The translations under genes and the position numbers were made by a program. DNA of 56,049 nt from Natrinema pallidum DSM 3751 (GTDB taxonomy: Archaea > Halobacteriota > Halobacteria > Halobacteriales > Natrialbaceae): assembly GCF_000337615.1 (NCBI RefSeq), contig NZ_AOII01000095.1:1-56049 (forward strand). The letters run 5' to 3'. The notes beneath the pieces were generated by a model. It worked only from the letters and a program-made list of their open reading frames with translations, ran no database searches and was not told where the DNA came from. Shown here one piece after another: positions 16,003-23,802 of the stretch. Position 1 is the first letter of the stretch. The number at the start of each line of letters is the position of its first letter.

Positions 16003-16494
16003 TCAGAAGTGGATGTCCGCCGGCACAATCCAGAGATCGTCACTCTCGTCGAGAATTCGCTCCAACTGGCCTCGATGCCGGATGCCGCTGCCATGTTCGT
16101 CATACAGGCAGACCGAAGGCCCGTCGTACGCACCGACCTGGTGGAATGCGTGCCGGGCGAGATCCGCATCGCGCATGATCTCCTCGTCGCTGTGTTCGTC
16201 GAGTGCCTCCTTCACCCGGTCGAGATTCCGCTGAAACTCCTCTTTCGTGGCTTCCCAGCCGCGTTCGAGCAGCTCCTCGCCCTCATCGGATTCCACAGAA
16301 GCTGCAACCGGGAGATCACCCCAACGGGCCGTTCCAGCGACCGTCGTGTCCTCCTCGTCAAAGCACACGTAGTAATCGAAGACAGCACCTGCGTGTGGCA
16401 CGGCGCCGACGAGTCGATCGAACACCGTCTTTCCGGTGGCAAGTGCGTCATCTCGTGTCGATGCCTCAACTAGCGTGTAAATGACCATGTGCAT
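16003..16494 (-). CDS. Hypothetical protein with YDExGSGIR C-terminal motif (DUF7995-type)
   Basis: A 163-residue protein. The N-terminus reads MHMVIYTLVEASTRDDALAT, a ferredoxin-like start. The C-terminus is VCLYDEHGSGIRHRGQLERI ending DDLWIVPADIHF. The same closing motif (FLYDETGSGIRDEERL ... DDVWLVPAIAL) is found in the zinc-ribbon protein at 31321-32214. I recall the family as haloarchaeal DUF7995. Start at ATG 16494; ATG 16488 is possible. It has its own T-box/stem-loop leader. Function unknown. Confidence 0.75.
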   Translation of the reverse strand: MHMVIYTLVEASTRDDALATGKTVFDRLVGAVPHAGAVFDYYVCFDEEDTTVAGTARWGDLPVAASVESDEGEELLERGWEATKEEFQRNLDRVKEALDEHSDEEIMRDADLARHAFHQVGAYDGPSVCLYDEHGSGIRHRGQLERILDESDDLWIVPADIHF

Positions 16495-16550
16495 CGGTTG
16501 TCACCTCGGTCTGCCGACGCACGCGACTCCGCTCCGCGTCACTGCTTGGT

Positions 16551-16583
16551 GCGCCGGCACCCATCGCCGGCGCTCGATAAACA
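16551..16583 (-). promoter_or_regulatory. T-box plus stem-loop leader, copy 9
   Basis: Minus strand: CCGGCGGTGTTTATCGA, then a perfect 8-bp stem (GCGCCGGC 16551-16558 with GCCGGCGC 16566-16573), loop of 7. The stem is 57 nt before the start. Confidence 0.7.
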
Positions 16584-16602
16584 CCGCCGGAATACGCGCT
16601 CG

Positions 16603-17040
16603 CTAGGCGTCGTCTCGTTCCGACCCAGTGATCTCCTCGACGGTGATCGTCAGGTCACCGGTTTCGTAGTCGGCGTCGAAATCGACCGCGAACGCCGCCG
16701 ATTCGTACGCTGCGTGGTAGGCGCGGTGGAGTGCGAGTGTTCCAGTCGCTTTGAAGTGGAAGAACGCGGCTGCCGTGTACGGTTTGCTCGCGGTTTCGAT
16801 CTGCGATTCGACCGATGCTTGCAGCGCGATTTGCGGCGTATCGGTGTCGATCCCGGCGGCAAAGGCCCGAGCTTCGTCGACGCTCGCTTGCGAATGCTCG
16901 GGCGTCTCGCCAGTAAGAACATTCACCGGGGTCTCTGTCTCCTCGGTGAACAGGACGTCTTCGAACGTCTGCGTACCGAGGATTGCCTCGGGGCCTAGCT
17001 CACAGTCCTCGAACGAGTCGTCAGTAGATTGCTCGGACAT
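16603..17040 (-). CDS. Hypothetical haloarchaeal plasmid protein
   Basis: A 145-residue protein. The N-terminal third is acidic (FEDCELGPEAILGTQTFEDV). The middle and C-terminal parts are helical with a compact block (ASKPYTAAAFFHFKATGTLA, LHRAYHAAYESAAFAVDFDA). It may be a small alpha/beta fold. Start is ATG 17040 (MSEQSTDD), 11-21 nt after its leader stem-loop. No known motif. Confidence 0.7.
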   Translation of the reverse strand: MSEQSTDDSFEDCELGPEAILGTQTFEDVLFTEETETPVNVLTGETPEHSQASVDEARAFAAGIDTDTPQIALQASVESQIETASKPYTAAAFFHFKATGTLALHRAYHAAYESAAFAVDFDADYETGDLTITVEEITGSERDDA

Positions 17041-17050
17041 GGTATCACGA

Positions 17051-17090
17051 AGCCCCACGTGGGGGCTCAGTCCGTCAGCCCCCGATAAAC
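17051..17090 (-). promoter_or_regulatory. T-box plus stem-loop leader, copy 10
   Basis: Minus strand: GTTTATCGGGGGCT. The region can form two alternative stems: AGCCCCC (17077-17083) with GGGGGCT (17061-17067), or GGGGGCT with AGCCCC (17051-17056). Two mutually exclusive pairings are unique among the copies. Confidence 0.6.
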
Positions 17091-17124
17091 GACTCCTCTT
17101 CACCTGCCAAGGGATGATCACCAG

Positions 17125-17505
17125 TTATTCGCCGATCGGGTCGAGTCCGGTCAGATCGGCGTGAAGGACCTCACCATTGCGGATGACGTACCGCTTGGCG
17201 AGGACCGGAAATCGACACTTCGTATACCCGGCCGTCTGGATGTCGAGTTCCTGGTCGCCATCGATGTACTCCGCGAGCTGCCGGAGGAACTCGTGGGTCA
17301 CGATCCCACCGTCATAATCGGGGAGACCGTTCTCACGCGCTTCGTACACCTCGAAATCGTCGTAGCCCCAGATGATGAGTTCGCCCTCCTCGTCTACCTC
17401 CCAGTTGAGGGTCCCGAAGCAATAGCTCTCACAGAGCTGACGGACTGCTTGTGCGTCCGATACGATCGCGCCGGTCGACGTCGTCGCTGCATGGAGTGTT
17501 GCCAT
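17125..17505 (-). CDS. Hypothetical haloarchaeal plasmid protein
   Basis: A 126-residue protein with a conserved-looking core: QLCESYCFGTLNWEVDEEGE, LIIWGYDDFEVYEARENGLP, CRFPVLAKRYVIRNGEV. The mixed alpha/beta pattern has several aromatic residues. No signal, membrane or catalytic motif. ATG 17505 lies 27 nt after its leader. Function unknown. Confidence 0.75.
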   Translation of the reverse strand: MATLHAATTSTGAIVSDAQAVRQLCESYCFGTLNWEVDEEGELIIWGYDDFEVYEARENGLPDYDGGIVTHEFLRQLAEYIDGDQELDIQTAGYTKCRFPVLAKRYVIRNGEVLHADLTGLDPIGE

Positions 17506-17531
17506 AGGTTGTGCTCGGGGGCGTTCTCCTG

Positions 17532-17558
17532 CCCCTCACCCTTCAGGGGATTACAAAC
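17532..17558 (-). promoter_or_regulatory. T-box plus stem-loop leader, copy 11
   Basis: Minus strand: GTTTGTAAT, then CCCCT (17532-17536) pairing with AGGGG (17545-17549) around an 8-nt loop. It lies 27 nt before the start of the 126-residue protein. Confidence 0.6.
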
Positions 17559-17608
17559 TCTTCCTCTACGGTGAATCTGGAAGAAGCGCCGCTCGACGGT
17601 TTGTGTAG

Positions 17609-17797
17609 TCAGGACTCTATCTGGATATTGGCCTCTTCCGTGGCAGCTGGTCGGGTGAGGAGACTCACTTGCTCCAGGAGCGTCATCGCTGCGTTGATTC
17701 GCTCTTGGTCGGCGGGATCCAACTGGTTGACGTCAATATTGTTGAGAGTGCTGAGTGCGCGATGCAGCCGGTACCCAGGTGTATCTCGTGGGTCCAT
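17609..17797 (-). CDS. Small helical protein
   Basis: A 62-residue protein (MDPRDTPGYRLHRALSTLNN, then DPADQERINAAMTLLEQVSL). Two amphipathic helices, no known motif. Start ATG 17797 is only a few nt after a T-box leader, which supports expression. It is the most upstream gene of the minus-strand series and diverges from the plus-strand genes across boundary repeat C. Confidence 0.65.
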   Translation of the reverse strand: MDPRDTPGYRLHRALSTLNNIDVNQLDPADQERINAAMTLLEQVSLLTRPAATEEANIQIES

Positions 17798-17800
17798 GTG

Positions 17801-17832
17801 TGCGCCTCCGCCGATTTACGGTGCAGAAAAAC
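17801..17832 (-). promoter_or_regulatory. T-box plus weak stem leader, copy 12
   Basis: Minus strand: GTTTTTC, then TGCACC pairing with GGCGCA with one mismatch. This is the weakest stem of the set. It sits directly before the ATG at 17797. Confidence 0.45.
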
Positions 17833-17874
17833 ATCGTCGGGGAGTCAGCAGAGCATCTCCGGGCTGGTTTATAA

Positions 17875-17917
17875 TTAACCAACAAATACGGGTATGTACC
17901 CTCTTTTCGTTGGTTAA
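17875..17917. repeat. Boundary inverted repeat C
   Basis: TTAACCAACA (17875-17884) and CGTTGGTTAA (17908-17917), 9 of 10 bp paired, spacer 23 bp. It lies between divergent genes. Confidence 0.85.
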
Positions 17918-18024
17918 TTGGTTAGCGCTCACTACTACGTCGAATCCCCATCGTTTCCCGGCCTATCTCGAAGCAGATCACGCTGTGTCCGGGATATTTG
18001 TACTGATGAATGGTATCGACTGCT

Positions 18025-18321
18025 ATGCCAAGTAATGATGAGCCGGTGCAACACTGTACGTTGGCTGAAGCGGCGGATCTTCGAACAGCGCTTGAGGCGG
18101 CCGCAATCGAATATCTCGACGTCGACGAATACCGAACGATCGTAATCTATCAGCAAGCGATTTTCATGGTTATTGCCACGGAGGGGCAGGCAATGGCGGC
18201 GTGGGAGTTCGACGTCGAACTCTGGAAGGAACCTCCAGACAATACTACTCGTGATCTGGATGATCTCCTTGCTGGATTCATTGACGAACTGGTGGCAACG
18301 ACTGAGACGACCCGTCGTTGA
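18025..18321 (+). CDS. Hypothetical small protein
   Basis: A 98-residue acidic protein (MPSNDEPVQHCTLAEAADLR start; a start at 18010 is possible). The middle, DEYRTIVIYQQAIFMVIATE, reads as beta strands. Several helical turns follow (DLDDLLAGFIDELVATTE). No known motif. It stands alone in front of the SWIM operon with 90 bp between them. Confidence 0.6.
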   Translation: MPSNDEPVQHCTLAEAADLRTALEAAAIEYLDVDEYRTIVIYQQAIFMVIATEGQAMAAWEFDVELWKEPPDNTTRDLDDLLAGFIDELVATTETTRR

Positions 18322-18410
18322 AAGTCCGAAACGGGTCTGATGTCGGAAGGCTCTCGAGAGTGACGCTGGCCCAACTTTTCTATCGGGAGATACCGTAGAG
18401 AGGCCTACCG

Positions 18411-20246
18411 ATGGGACAGGCACCGACCATAACCGAGGCAGCCATCCGGAACCTCGCACGATCGCAGTCATACGATCGGGGCGAGGACTACTACAATCGA
18501 GGTGCCGTCCGCGAGATCACGCGCCGTGACAACCGTCTGGAAGCAGCGGTCGAAGGCAGTCAGTACGAGCCCTATCAGGTGCAGATCGAACTCGATGAGA
18601 CCGGTGTCATCGACACGTTGTGCTCGTGCCCATACGATCATGGTGGCATCTGTAAGCATCGTGTGGCCGTTCTCCTGACGTACATCCGTGATCCCGACGA
18701 AATCAGCCAGCGCCCACCCGTCTCCAAACTGGTCGCCGATACAAATCCAGAGGAACTCCGAGACCTACTCGTTGCCCTCGTCGAGCGTCGTCCCGACCTC
18801 GCAGAGTGGGTCGAGTCCCGACTCGAGACAGCCCAGTCAGAGGATACAGCCGACGACTCCCACGACCAGAGTCCAGACATCAACCGAGACTCGATTCGAC
18901 GGCAAGTTCAGTATGTCCTCCAGCCCCCAAACGAGCGTGGCGATCAAACCCACGATCCGTATGCGGCAGTCGAAACCGACGTCAAGGAGCTTGGGGAACT
19001 GCTCGATCAAGCGTGGGCTGCCATCGAAGCTGGCGACGGTGAGACGGCACTGGCTGTCCTCGATCCACTCGCAGATGAGCTGATGGACTGCGAGTGGCTC
19101 GCGCTCTCGTACGACGATTCACAGGCCATCTTCGAGTTTTTCGACGAGGTCGACACCGCCTTGGCCGAAGCGCTGCTTACAGCCGACCTTGCTGACGAAA
19201 AGCGCGATGACTGGGAGGCAAGACTCCGAACCTGGGAGAACGAGATGAGTGGCTATACCGACCGACCACCGTACAGCGTCGCCCTTGCGGTTATCCAGCG
19301 TGGCTGGGACTTCGAACCGATCCAGCGGGCGATGAAGCCCGGAAGCAGCGATGCGGACCTCTGGAAGGGTGATCGGCCCTGGTATGCCGAGGATTACATC
19401 AGGGCCCACCTCAACGTTCTCGAACGCCAGGACCGCATCGACGAGTACCTGAATCTGGCGGCGGCCGCCGACCTGATCGACGCATACGTCACGATGCTCG
19501 TCGCGGAGGACCGTATCGACGAGGCGATCAAGTACGGCCAGCAGTACCTGCACTCGCCCGACAACGCACTCACGCTGGCCAGAGCACTCCGGGAACACGA
19601 CCAACCGCAGGCAGCACTAGAGATAGCCCAGCACGGCTTGATCCTGGATGGCAGCGGGAAGGCAGAACTGGCCGAGTGGCTCCGCGACCGAGCCAGCAGT
19701 ATGGACGAACACGACGTCGCGCTGGAGGCAGCCGTCGCCGTGTTCGAAGCCGCACCCACGCTTGCGGCCTACCAGGCGACAGAGGACCTCGCCGGCGAGG
19801 ACTGGCCGACCGTTCGTGTGGAGATACTGGAGGCACTCGCGGACCGAGACACGACCCAACGGAGTGCACAACGACATGTCGAGATCTTCCTGTACGCGGA
19901 GCGGTACGAGAAGGCCATCGCCATCGCAGACCGTTTTTCGGACGACACGGTGGTCGAGCCAGTCGCCGACACCGTCTGGGACGAGTGCCCGCAGTGGACG
20001 ATCGACGCCTGCAAGGCACAGGCCGAACCCATCATCGAGGAGGGGCAATCACAGCGGTATCGCTACGCCGTGGACTGGCTGGAGACCGCCGGAATGGCGG
20101 CCGACGCTGCGGGCGAACTCGACGAATGGCGGACCTACGTACAGGACCTCCGGGATGAACACTATCAAAAGTATAAGCTCCGGCCGATGTTGGATGAGTT
20201 GCTCGAGGAACTTGAAGATCAATCGCACAACGAAGACCATGACTGA
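18411..20246 (+). CDS. SWIM zinc-finger protein with long helical repeat region
   Basis: A 611-residue protein. The N-terminus has the usual SWIM lead-in (RSQSYDRGEDYYNRGAVREI) and finger (CSCPYDHGGICKH, CxCx7CxH, near residues 70-83). Residues 120-600 are helical, with TPR-like pairs (AWAAIEAGDGETALAVLDPL, DNALTLARALREHDQPQAAL). This fits the cytoplasmic SWIM family with C-terminal repeats, used as a protein-interaction scaffold. It overlaps the next gene by 8 nt and is the first of a three-gene operon. Function unknown. Confidence 0.85.
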   Translation: MGQAPTITEAAIRNLARSQSYDRGEDYYNRGAVREITRRDNRLEAAVEGSQYEPYQVQIELDETGVIDTLCSCPYDHGGICKHRVAVLLTYIRDPDEISQRPPVSKLVADTNPEELRDLLVALVERRPDLAEWVESRLETAQSEDTADDSHDQSPDINRDSIRRQVQYVLQPPNERGDQTHDPYAAVETDVKELGELLDQAWAAIEAGDGETALAVLDPLADELMDCEWLALSYDDSQAIFEFFDEVDTALAEALLTADLADEKRDDWEARLRTWENEMSGYTDRPPYSVALAVIQRGWDFEPIQRAMKPGSSDADLWKGDRPWYAEDYIRAHLNVLERQDRIDEYLNLAAAADLIDAYVTMLVAEDRIDEAIKYGQQYLHSPDNALTLARALREHDQPQAALEIAQHGLILDGSGKAELAEWLRDRASSMDEHDVALEAAVAVFEAAPTLAAYQATEDLAGEDWPTVRVEILEALADRDTTQRSAQRHVEIFLYAERYEKAIAIADRFSDDTVVEPVADTVWDECPQWTIDACKAQAEPIIEEGQSQRYRYAVDWLETAGMAADAAGELDEWRTYVQDLRDEHYQKYKLRPMLDELLEELEDQSHNEDHD

Positions 20247-21024
20247 CACAGATACCACAGACCGATTTGTCATCGAAGTCAGCCAAGTGGGTACTGTCGA
20301 CCACATCGTCGACCTCGAAGCAGACTCAGCGGACAGATCGCCGTACGCACCTCGACGGGACTTACCGGGCGAGAAGCTGTGTGACCGGAGTACGCGCTCA
20401 CCCGCAAGCGAGTATATCGAACTACGGGACTACGCTGACTGGAAAGGTTTCGACAAGGCAGCGTTCGACGGTGATGCACCCGACGAGGTGTGCTCGTATT
20501 GCTGGGCAGATGTCGTAGCGGAAGCTGAACGAGGGGAACAGCACAAACGCGACGACGTCGACGAGCGTATCGGGTCTGTCGGGTATCATCTCCGATGGAA
20601 GCAGAAGGGTCGTGCCCGCGGGGAGTGGTACGACATCGTCGTCCGACCCGAGACGACGATAGCGGAACTCGACTCACTTGTCTGTCGGTTCACGACGCTC
20701 GATGACCTCCATCTTCGGATGTACGGGCTCGAAGACGAGTACATCGACTCGACACTCACTATCATCCCCGATCAGCAGTTCACCGAGATTGGCGACCCTT
20801 CATACACGAAAGCAAGCGAGATGACGATTACTGATGTCGCCGAGCGTGCGACGCTCTGGGACGGCGACAGACTCAGCATGGTCTACGATTTCGGGACGCC
20901 CTCACACTACTACTGCATCGTCAAGGAGGTGTACGAACCAGACGAAATCGAGAGGCTACTCGACGAACGTGAACCGATCGCAGCGACCGAGACAGCCGCC
21001 ATCATCGGCGAAAAACGACCCTAA
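20239..21024 (+). CDS. pRiA4b ORF-3-like protein
   Basis: A 261-residue protein. Residues 110-235 match the pRiA4b ORF-3-like fold (PF07929): YHLRWKQKGRARGEWYDIVV, then LDSLVCRFTTLDDLHLRMYG and a late LSMVYDFGTPSHYYCIVKEV, equivalent to the family's YDFGD-W-H block. A CSYCWADVV zinc-like motif lies near residue 88. ATG 20239 overlaps the upstream stop, and the frame is open far upstream only by chance. The family is found on plasmids and next to IS elements; its activity is not known. Confidence 0.75.
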   Translation: MTDTDTTDRFVIEVSQVGTVDHIVDLEADSADRSPYAPRRDLPGEKLCDRSTRSPASEYIELRDYADWKGFDKAAFDGDAPDEVCSYCWADVVAEAERGEQHKRDDVDERIGSVGYHLRWKQKGRARGEWYDIVVRPETTIAELDSLVCRFTTLDDLHLRMYGLEDEYIDSTLTIIPDQQFTEIGDPSYTKASEMTITDVAERATLWDGDRLSMVYDFGTPSHYYCIVKEVYEPDEIERLLDEREPIAATETAAIIGEKRP

Positions 21025-21086
21025 CACGAGCCACGAACGGCCAGTTGCCCCGCTGTTTTTCACCGTGCTCCTCGAACTCGCAGTCA

Positions 21087-22178
21087 ATGGCCGACTGCCC
21101 GTACTGTGAGCAATCCTTCGCTGATGAATCCGACATTCGCAAGCATCTCTATGAAGACCATGAGTACGATGATCTCGGTCGGATCGACACCAAGCGGGTT
21201 GACCAGTACGTCGACGAACATGACCTCAAAGAGAGTGCCGACGATGAGACCCGCGAGCAGCAGGTCACGGGTGAAGCGGAACGCACGGCCCCAGCCACCG
21301 ATCGCCATTCGGGTGAGCGATGGGAGTTACAGGACGTACAGGCGCTATCGACGGCGGAAATCACGGACACGCTTGCCGAACACGGTATCGACACGACCGA
21401 AGCGTCGTTCCGTGACCGCGCGGCCGGAGTAAACTCCGCGATGACACTCGCCGAGCAGTGGGAGGCCGACTACGATGTCGACGCATCGGGGTACGATCGG
21501 GACTTCATTTGGATGGCTTCCGAAGTGCTCTGGAGCCGGTGGGCACCCGACCTCCCCTATCGGGAACGGATCTACGACCTGGTACAGGAAGGTCGGGAAC
21601 TCCGTGAGAAGGGGAACGACGCCGAGGCCTGCCAGCGGTGGCTGACTGCCTGGGAAACCATCGTCGCCGTGACGCCGGACGACATCACGACGATCGAGAC
21701 GGCTAACGATCACCTTCCGAACGTGCTCGCGCTCGAAGCGTTCCTGCGGTCGGTCGACAGCGACCTCGCCACCCTGGCAGCGGACGATCCAGCCTATCAC
21801 GAGCGCCGTCTCGAATTCTGTCGGGAGGTCTGTACCCAGTTTCCGGACGCACCCGACGAGTTACTCCTTGACTTCCGCCACTTCGTCGCTGACTCGCTGA
21901 CAGAACTGGGACGACTGACCGAGAGCAGGAGCGAACTCGAGGCACTCATTGAGGACTATCCTGAGGATCCCTGGGCGTACAAGAAACTCGCGGATAGCTA
22001 CTGGCACGATGAATCGAACGAGCCATCGGTCAGGGAGTTGGAGCGTGCTGCCGAACTGTACCAGCAGGCATTGGACGCCGAGAACCCCCTAGAAAAGCCG
22101 TCAACTGTCTCCAATCGACTCGACGACATCGAACGCCGACTAGCTGATATGGACACGTCCGAGACGCAAGAGAAATAA
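21087..22178 (+). CDS. C2H2 zinc finger plus TPR-like protein
   Basis: A 363-residue protein. It starts with a C2H2 finger (CPYCEQSFADESDIRKHLYE then DH). A short acidic linker and a helical TPR-like array follow (REKGNDAEACQRWLTAWETI; FVADSLTELGRLTESRSELE; AYKKLADSYWHDESNE). It resembles the TPR-rich proteins that accompany SEC-C and SWIM proteins. Start is ATG 21087, 62 bp after the pRiA4b-like gene; upstream in-frame Met codons lie in that gap. Probably the last gene of the operon. Confidence 0.75.
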   Translation: MADCPYCEQSFADESDIRKHLYEDHEYDDLGRIDTKRVDQYVDEHDLKESADDETREQQVTGEAERTAPATDRHSGERWELQDVQALSTAEITDTLAEHGIDTTEASFRDRAAGVNSAMTLAEQWEADYDVDASGYDRDFIWMASEVLWSRWAPDLPYRERIYDLVQEGRELREKGNDAEACQRWLTAWETIVAVTPDDITTIETANDHLPNVLALEAFLRSVDSDLATLAADDPAYHERRLEFCREVCTQFPDAPDELLLDFRHFVADSLTELGRLTESRSELEALIEDYPEDPWAYKKLADSYWHDESNEPSVRELERAAELYQQALDAENPLEKPSTVSNRLDDIERRLADMDTSETQEK

Positions 22179-22248
22179 GCAGTCTCTATCGACGGGTTTC
22201 ACACGGTGAGCGACCCATACACGACATCACACAACTCTACCCAACGAA

Positions 22249-22290
22249 TTAACCAACAACGAACAGCTTTATCACGCGTTCGTTGGTTAC
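22249..22290. repeat. Boundary inverted repeat D
   Basis: TTAACCAACA (22249-22258) and CGTTGGTTAC (22281-22290), spacer 22 bp, two positions unpaired. It lies between the end of the SWIM operon and the CcbP-like gene. Confidence 0.8.
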
Positions 22291-22405
22291 CCTCGTCCAG
22301 CGACGCAGATCCGTTCTGCGGGCGGAATTGAGCGCCTCCTGGATTGGTCGGCAAGTGGTTTCGGCCGCCCCGAGCATCTTGAGGCCGGGATGAGTACTAG
22401 TGGGC

Positions 22406-22762
22406 ATGACGCGGGCCGAGAAAGACGAAGAACGGGAAGAGCGCATCAAGATGCGGATCATCGTCGATACCTACAGCCCTGAGGAGCAGGCGTGGGGATG
22501 GTCCGCCTATCTGGCCGATACGATGGACTTCCCGTTCGAAGCGCGCTGTGTCACCGAGCGAGAGGAGTCACCCCTAGAGGAAGGCGAAACAATACGCGTG
22601 GTCGGAATGTCCCCGACAGATCCGACTCTCAGCCAGATGTTCGTGACGATTGAGTGGATGGATAGGGAGCTTGGCGTGCCGCTAAAGCAACTGGAGCCTG
22701 TCGAAGCCAGCGGTAACACAGAACAAGCGATCGCAGACTGGCAGTACTGGCTCGACCGCTGA
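22406..22762 (+). CDS. CcbP-like calcium-binding family protein
   Basis: A 118-residue protein matching the CcbP/PF11535 layout as I recall it: YLADTMDFPFEARCVTER, GETIRVVGMSPTD, VTIEWMDRELGVPLKQLEPV, NTEQAIADWQYWL. In cyanobacteria CcbP binds Ca ions through acidic surface residues; no EF-hand is present. Start at ATG 22406 is preferred to the GTG at 22400. A single gene between boundary repeat D and a zinc-ribbon gene. Confidence 0.75.
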   Translation: MTRAEKDEEREERIKMRIIVDTYSPEEQAWGWSAYLADTMDFPFEARCVTEREESPLEEGETIRVVGMSPTDPTLSQMFVTIEWMDRELGVPLKQLEPVEASGNTEQAIADWQYWLDR

Positions 22763-22867
22763 CAACCGTGCTCCGTAATGATAGAATCTCGTTTTAACCG
22801 CAGCAGTATAGTCGCCACGCAGACGAAACCGCGTGACTAATCCACTCCTCCCGTGTAGGAGTTGGAA

Positions 22868-23362
22868 ATGAAGGTCCGGTACTACGCAGACCCCGACGTA
22901 CGAAATTGGCACGAGCATGCAGTTGAACTCTTACGAACGATCTACGACGATCACAACATCGATGTCGAGATCGACTGCGTTGAGCAGCGATACGGCCTCA
23001 TCACGAATTTCCCCGGAAATGTTCGTCATACGACACCACAGGATGTGTACGAGCGCGATCTCAAGAGCAACCATGAGTTGATCGACGCGATCGACCAGCG
23101 GCCGTCAAAGGCCTACAAGCGGAGCGGGAAACTCGACATCGCTGGCAATGTTGCAATTGTCGCTGATGAGGGGACAGTTCGGTGGGCTTCGACGCTTCCG
23201 GGCTATACCGATGGCTATGGACCTGACGCTGGATCACAGGCCGCAATGGACTTCCTCGAGGACATCGCCATCTCCCCGAGCAATCGAGTGTGTGTCGAGT
23301 GTCTCCATCTACTGGACGGCGACGAACGCTTCTGTCCGAACTGTGGTTGCGAACTTCCGTAG
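22868..23362 (+). CDS. Zinc-ribbon protein of unknown function
   Basis: A 164-residue protein. It ends with a zinc ribbon (CVECLHLLDGDERFCPNCGC, CxxC-CxxC). The first 130 residues hold an alpha/beta domain (KVRYYADPDVRNWHEHAVEL, HNIDVEIDCVEQRYGLITNF) that looks like a thioredoxin-like or small nucleotide-binding fold, not assigned. Start ATG 22868; a TTG two codons upstream is open. No partner gene is evident. Confidence 0.7.
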   Translation: MKVRYYADPDVRNWHEHAVELLRTIYDDHNIDVEIDCVEQRYGLITNFPGNVRHTTPQDVYERDLKSNHELIDAIDQRPSKAYKRSGKLDIAGNVAIVADEGTVRWASTLPGYTDGYGPDAGSQAAMDFLEDIAISPSNRVCVECLHLLDGDERFCPNCGCELP

Positions 23363-23429
23363 AGCGGTGAGTGTGGTTAGTATTCCTGGGCTGTTCAGTA
23401 TATCTTCGCGGTTACATCGGTCTTTCTCC

Positions 23430-23659
23430 CGCACTGTCTAGTTGAGCGAAATCAAGAGATAGCGTAAGGACTTTCGGCCAGAAGTCATTCGATTAGCGGT
23501 GATGCGAGAGTTCACATGAACGAGAATCCCGCCGAGAGGCGTTCTACTGGTTGAATCGAATTTCATATCAAAAATATAGTAGAAAAGTCCACTCGCGAGA
23601 TTACGAGAAGAAACTCTCTACGATGGATTTTCGTCCGTCTGACTCAACTAGACAGTGCC
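23430..23659. mobile_element. MITE-like element with IS6-type ends
   Basis: A 16-bp perfect terminal inverted repeat (GCACTGTCTAGTTGAG at 23431-23446 and its complement at 23643-23658) bounds a 230-bp AT-richer segment without a gene. The element is flanked by an 8-bp direct repeat CTTTCTCC (23422-23429 and 23660-23667). An 8-bp target duplication is typical of the IS6 family. No transposase is encoded, so it must be mobilised in trans. Related ends are known to me from haloarchaeal IS6-type elements. Confidence 0.85.
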
Positions 23660-23802
23660 CTTTCTCCGGTACCATATAGATAATTATCATTCTAATCTGA
23701 TAGTCTGCTCAACAGGGATCGCAGACATACAGAGACACGCCTCAACGGAACCCGAGGAACCCACATATTGAATCCGGTCGAGGACCTCTGTCTCGACACT
23801 GA

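Noticed and set aside
19648-20238. Long open frame upstream of the pRiA4b-like gene
   Set aside because: It is the +2 shadow of the SWIM protein gene. Its Ser/Arg/Pro-rich translation is typical of shifted frames in high-G+C haloarchaeal genes; the real start is ATG 20239.
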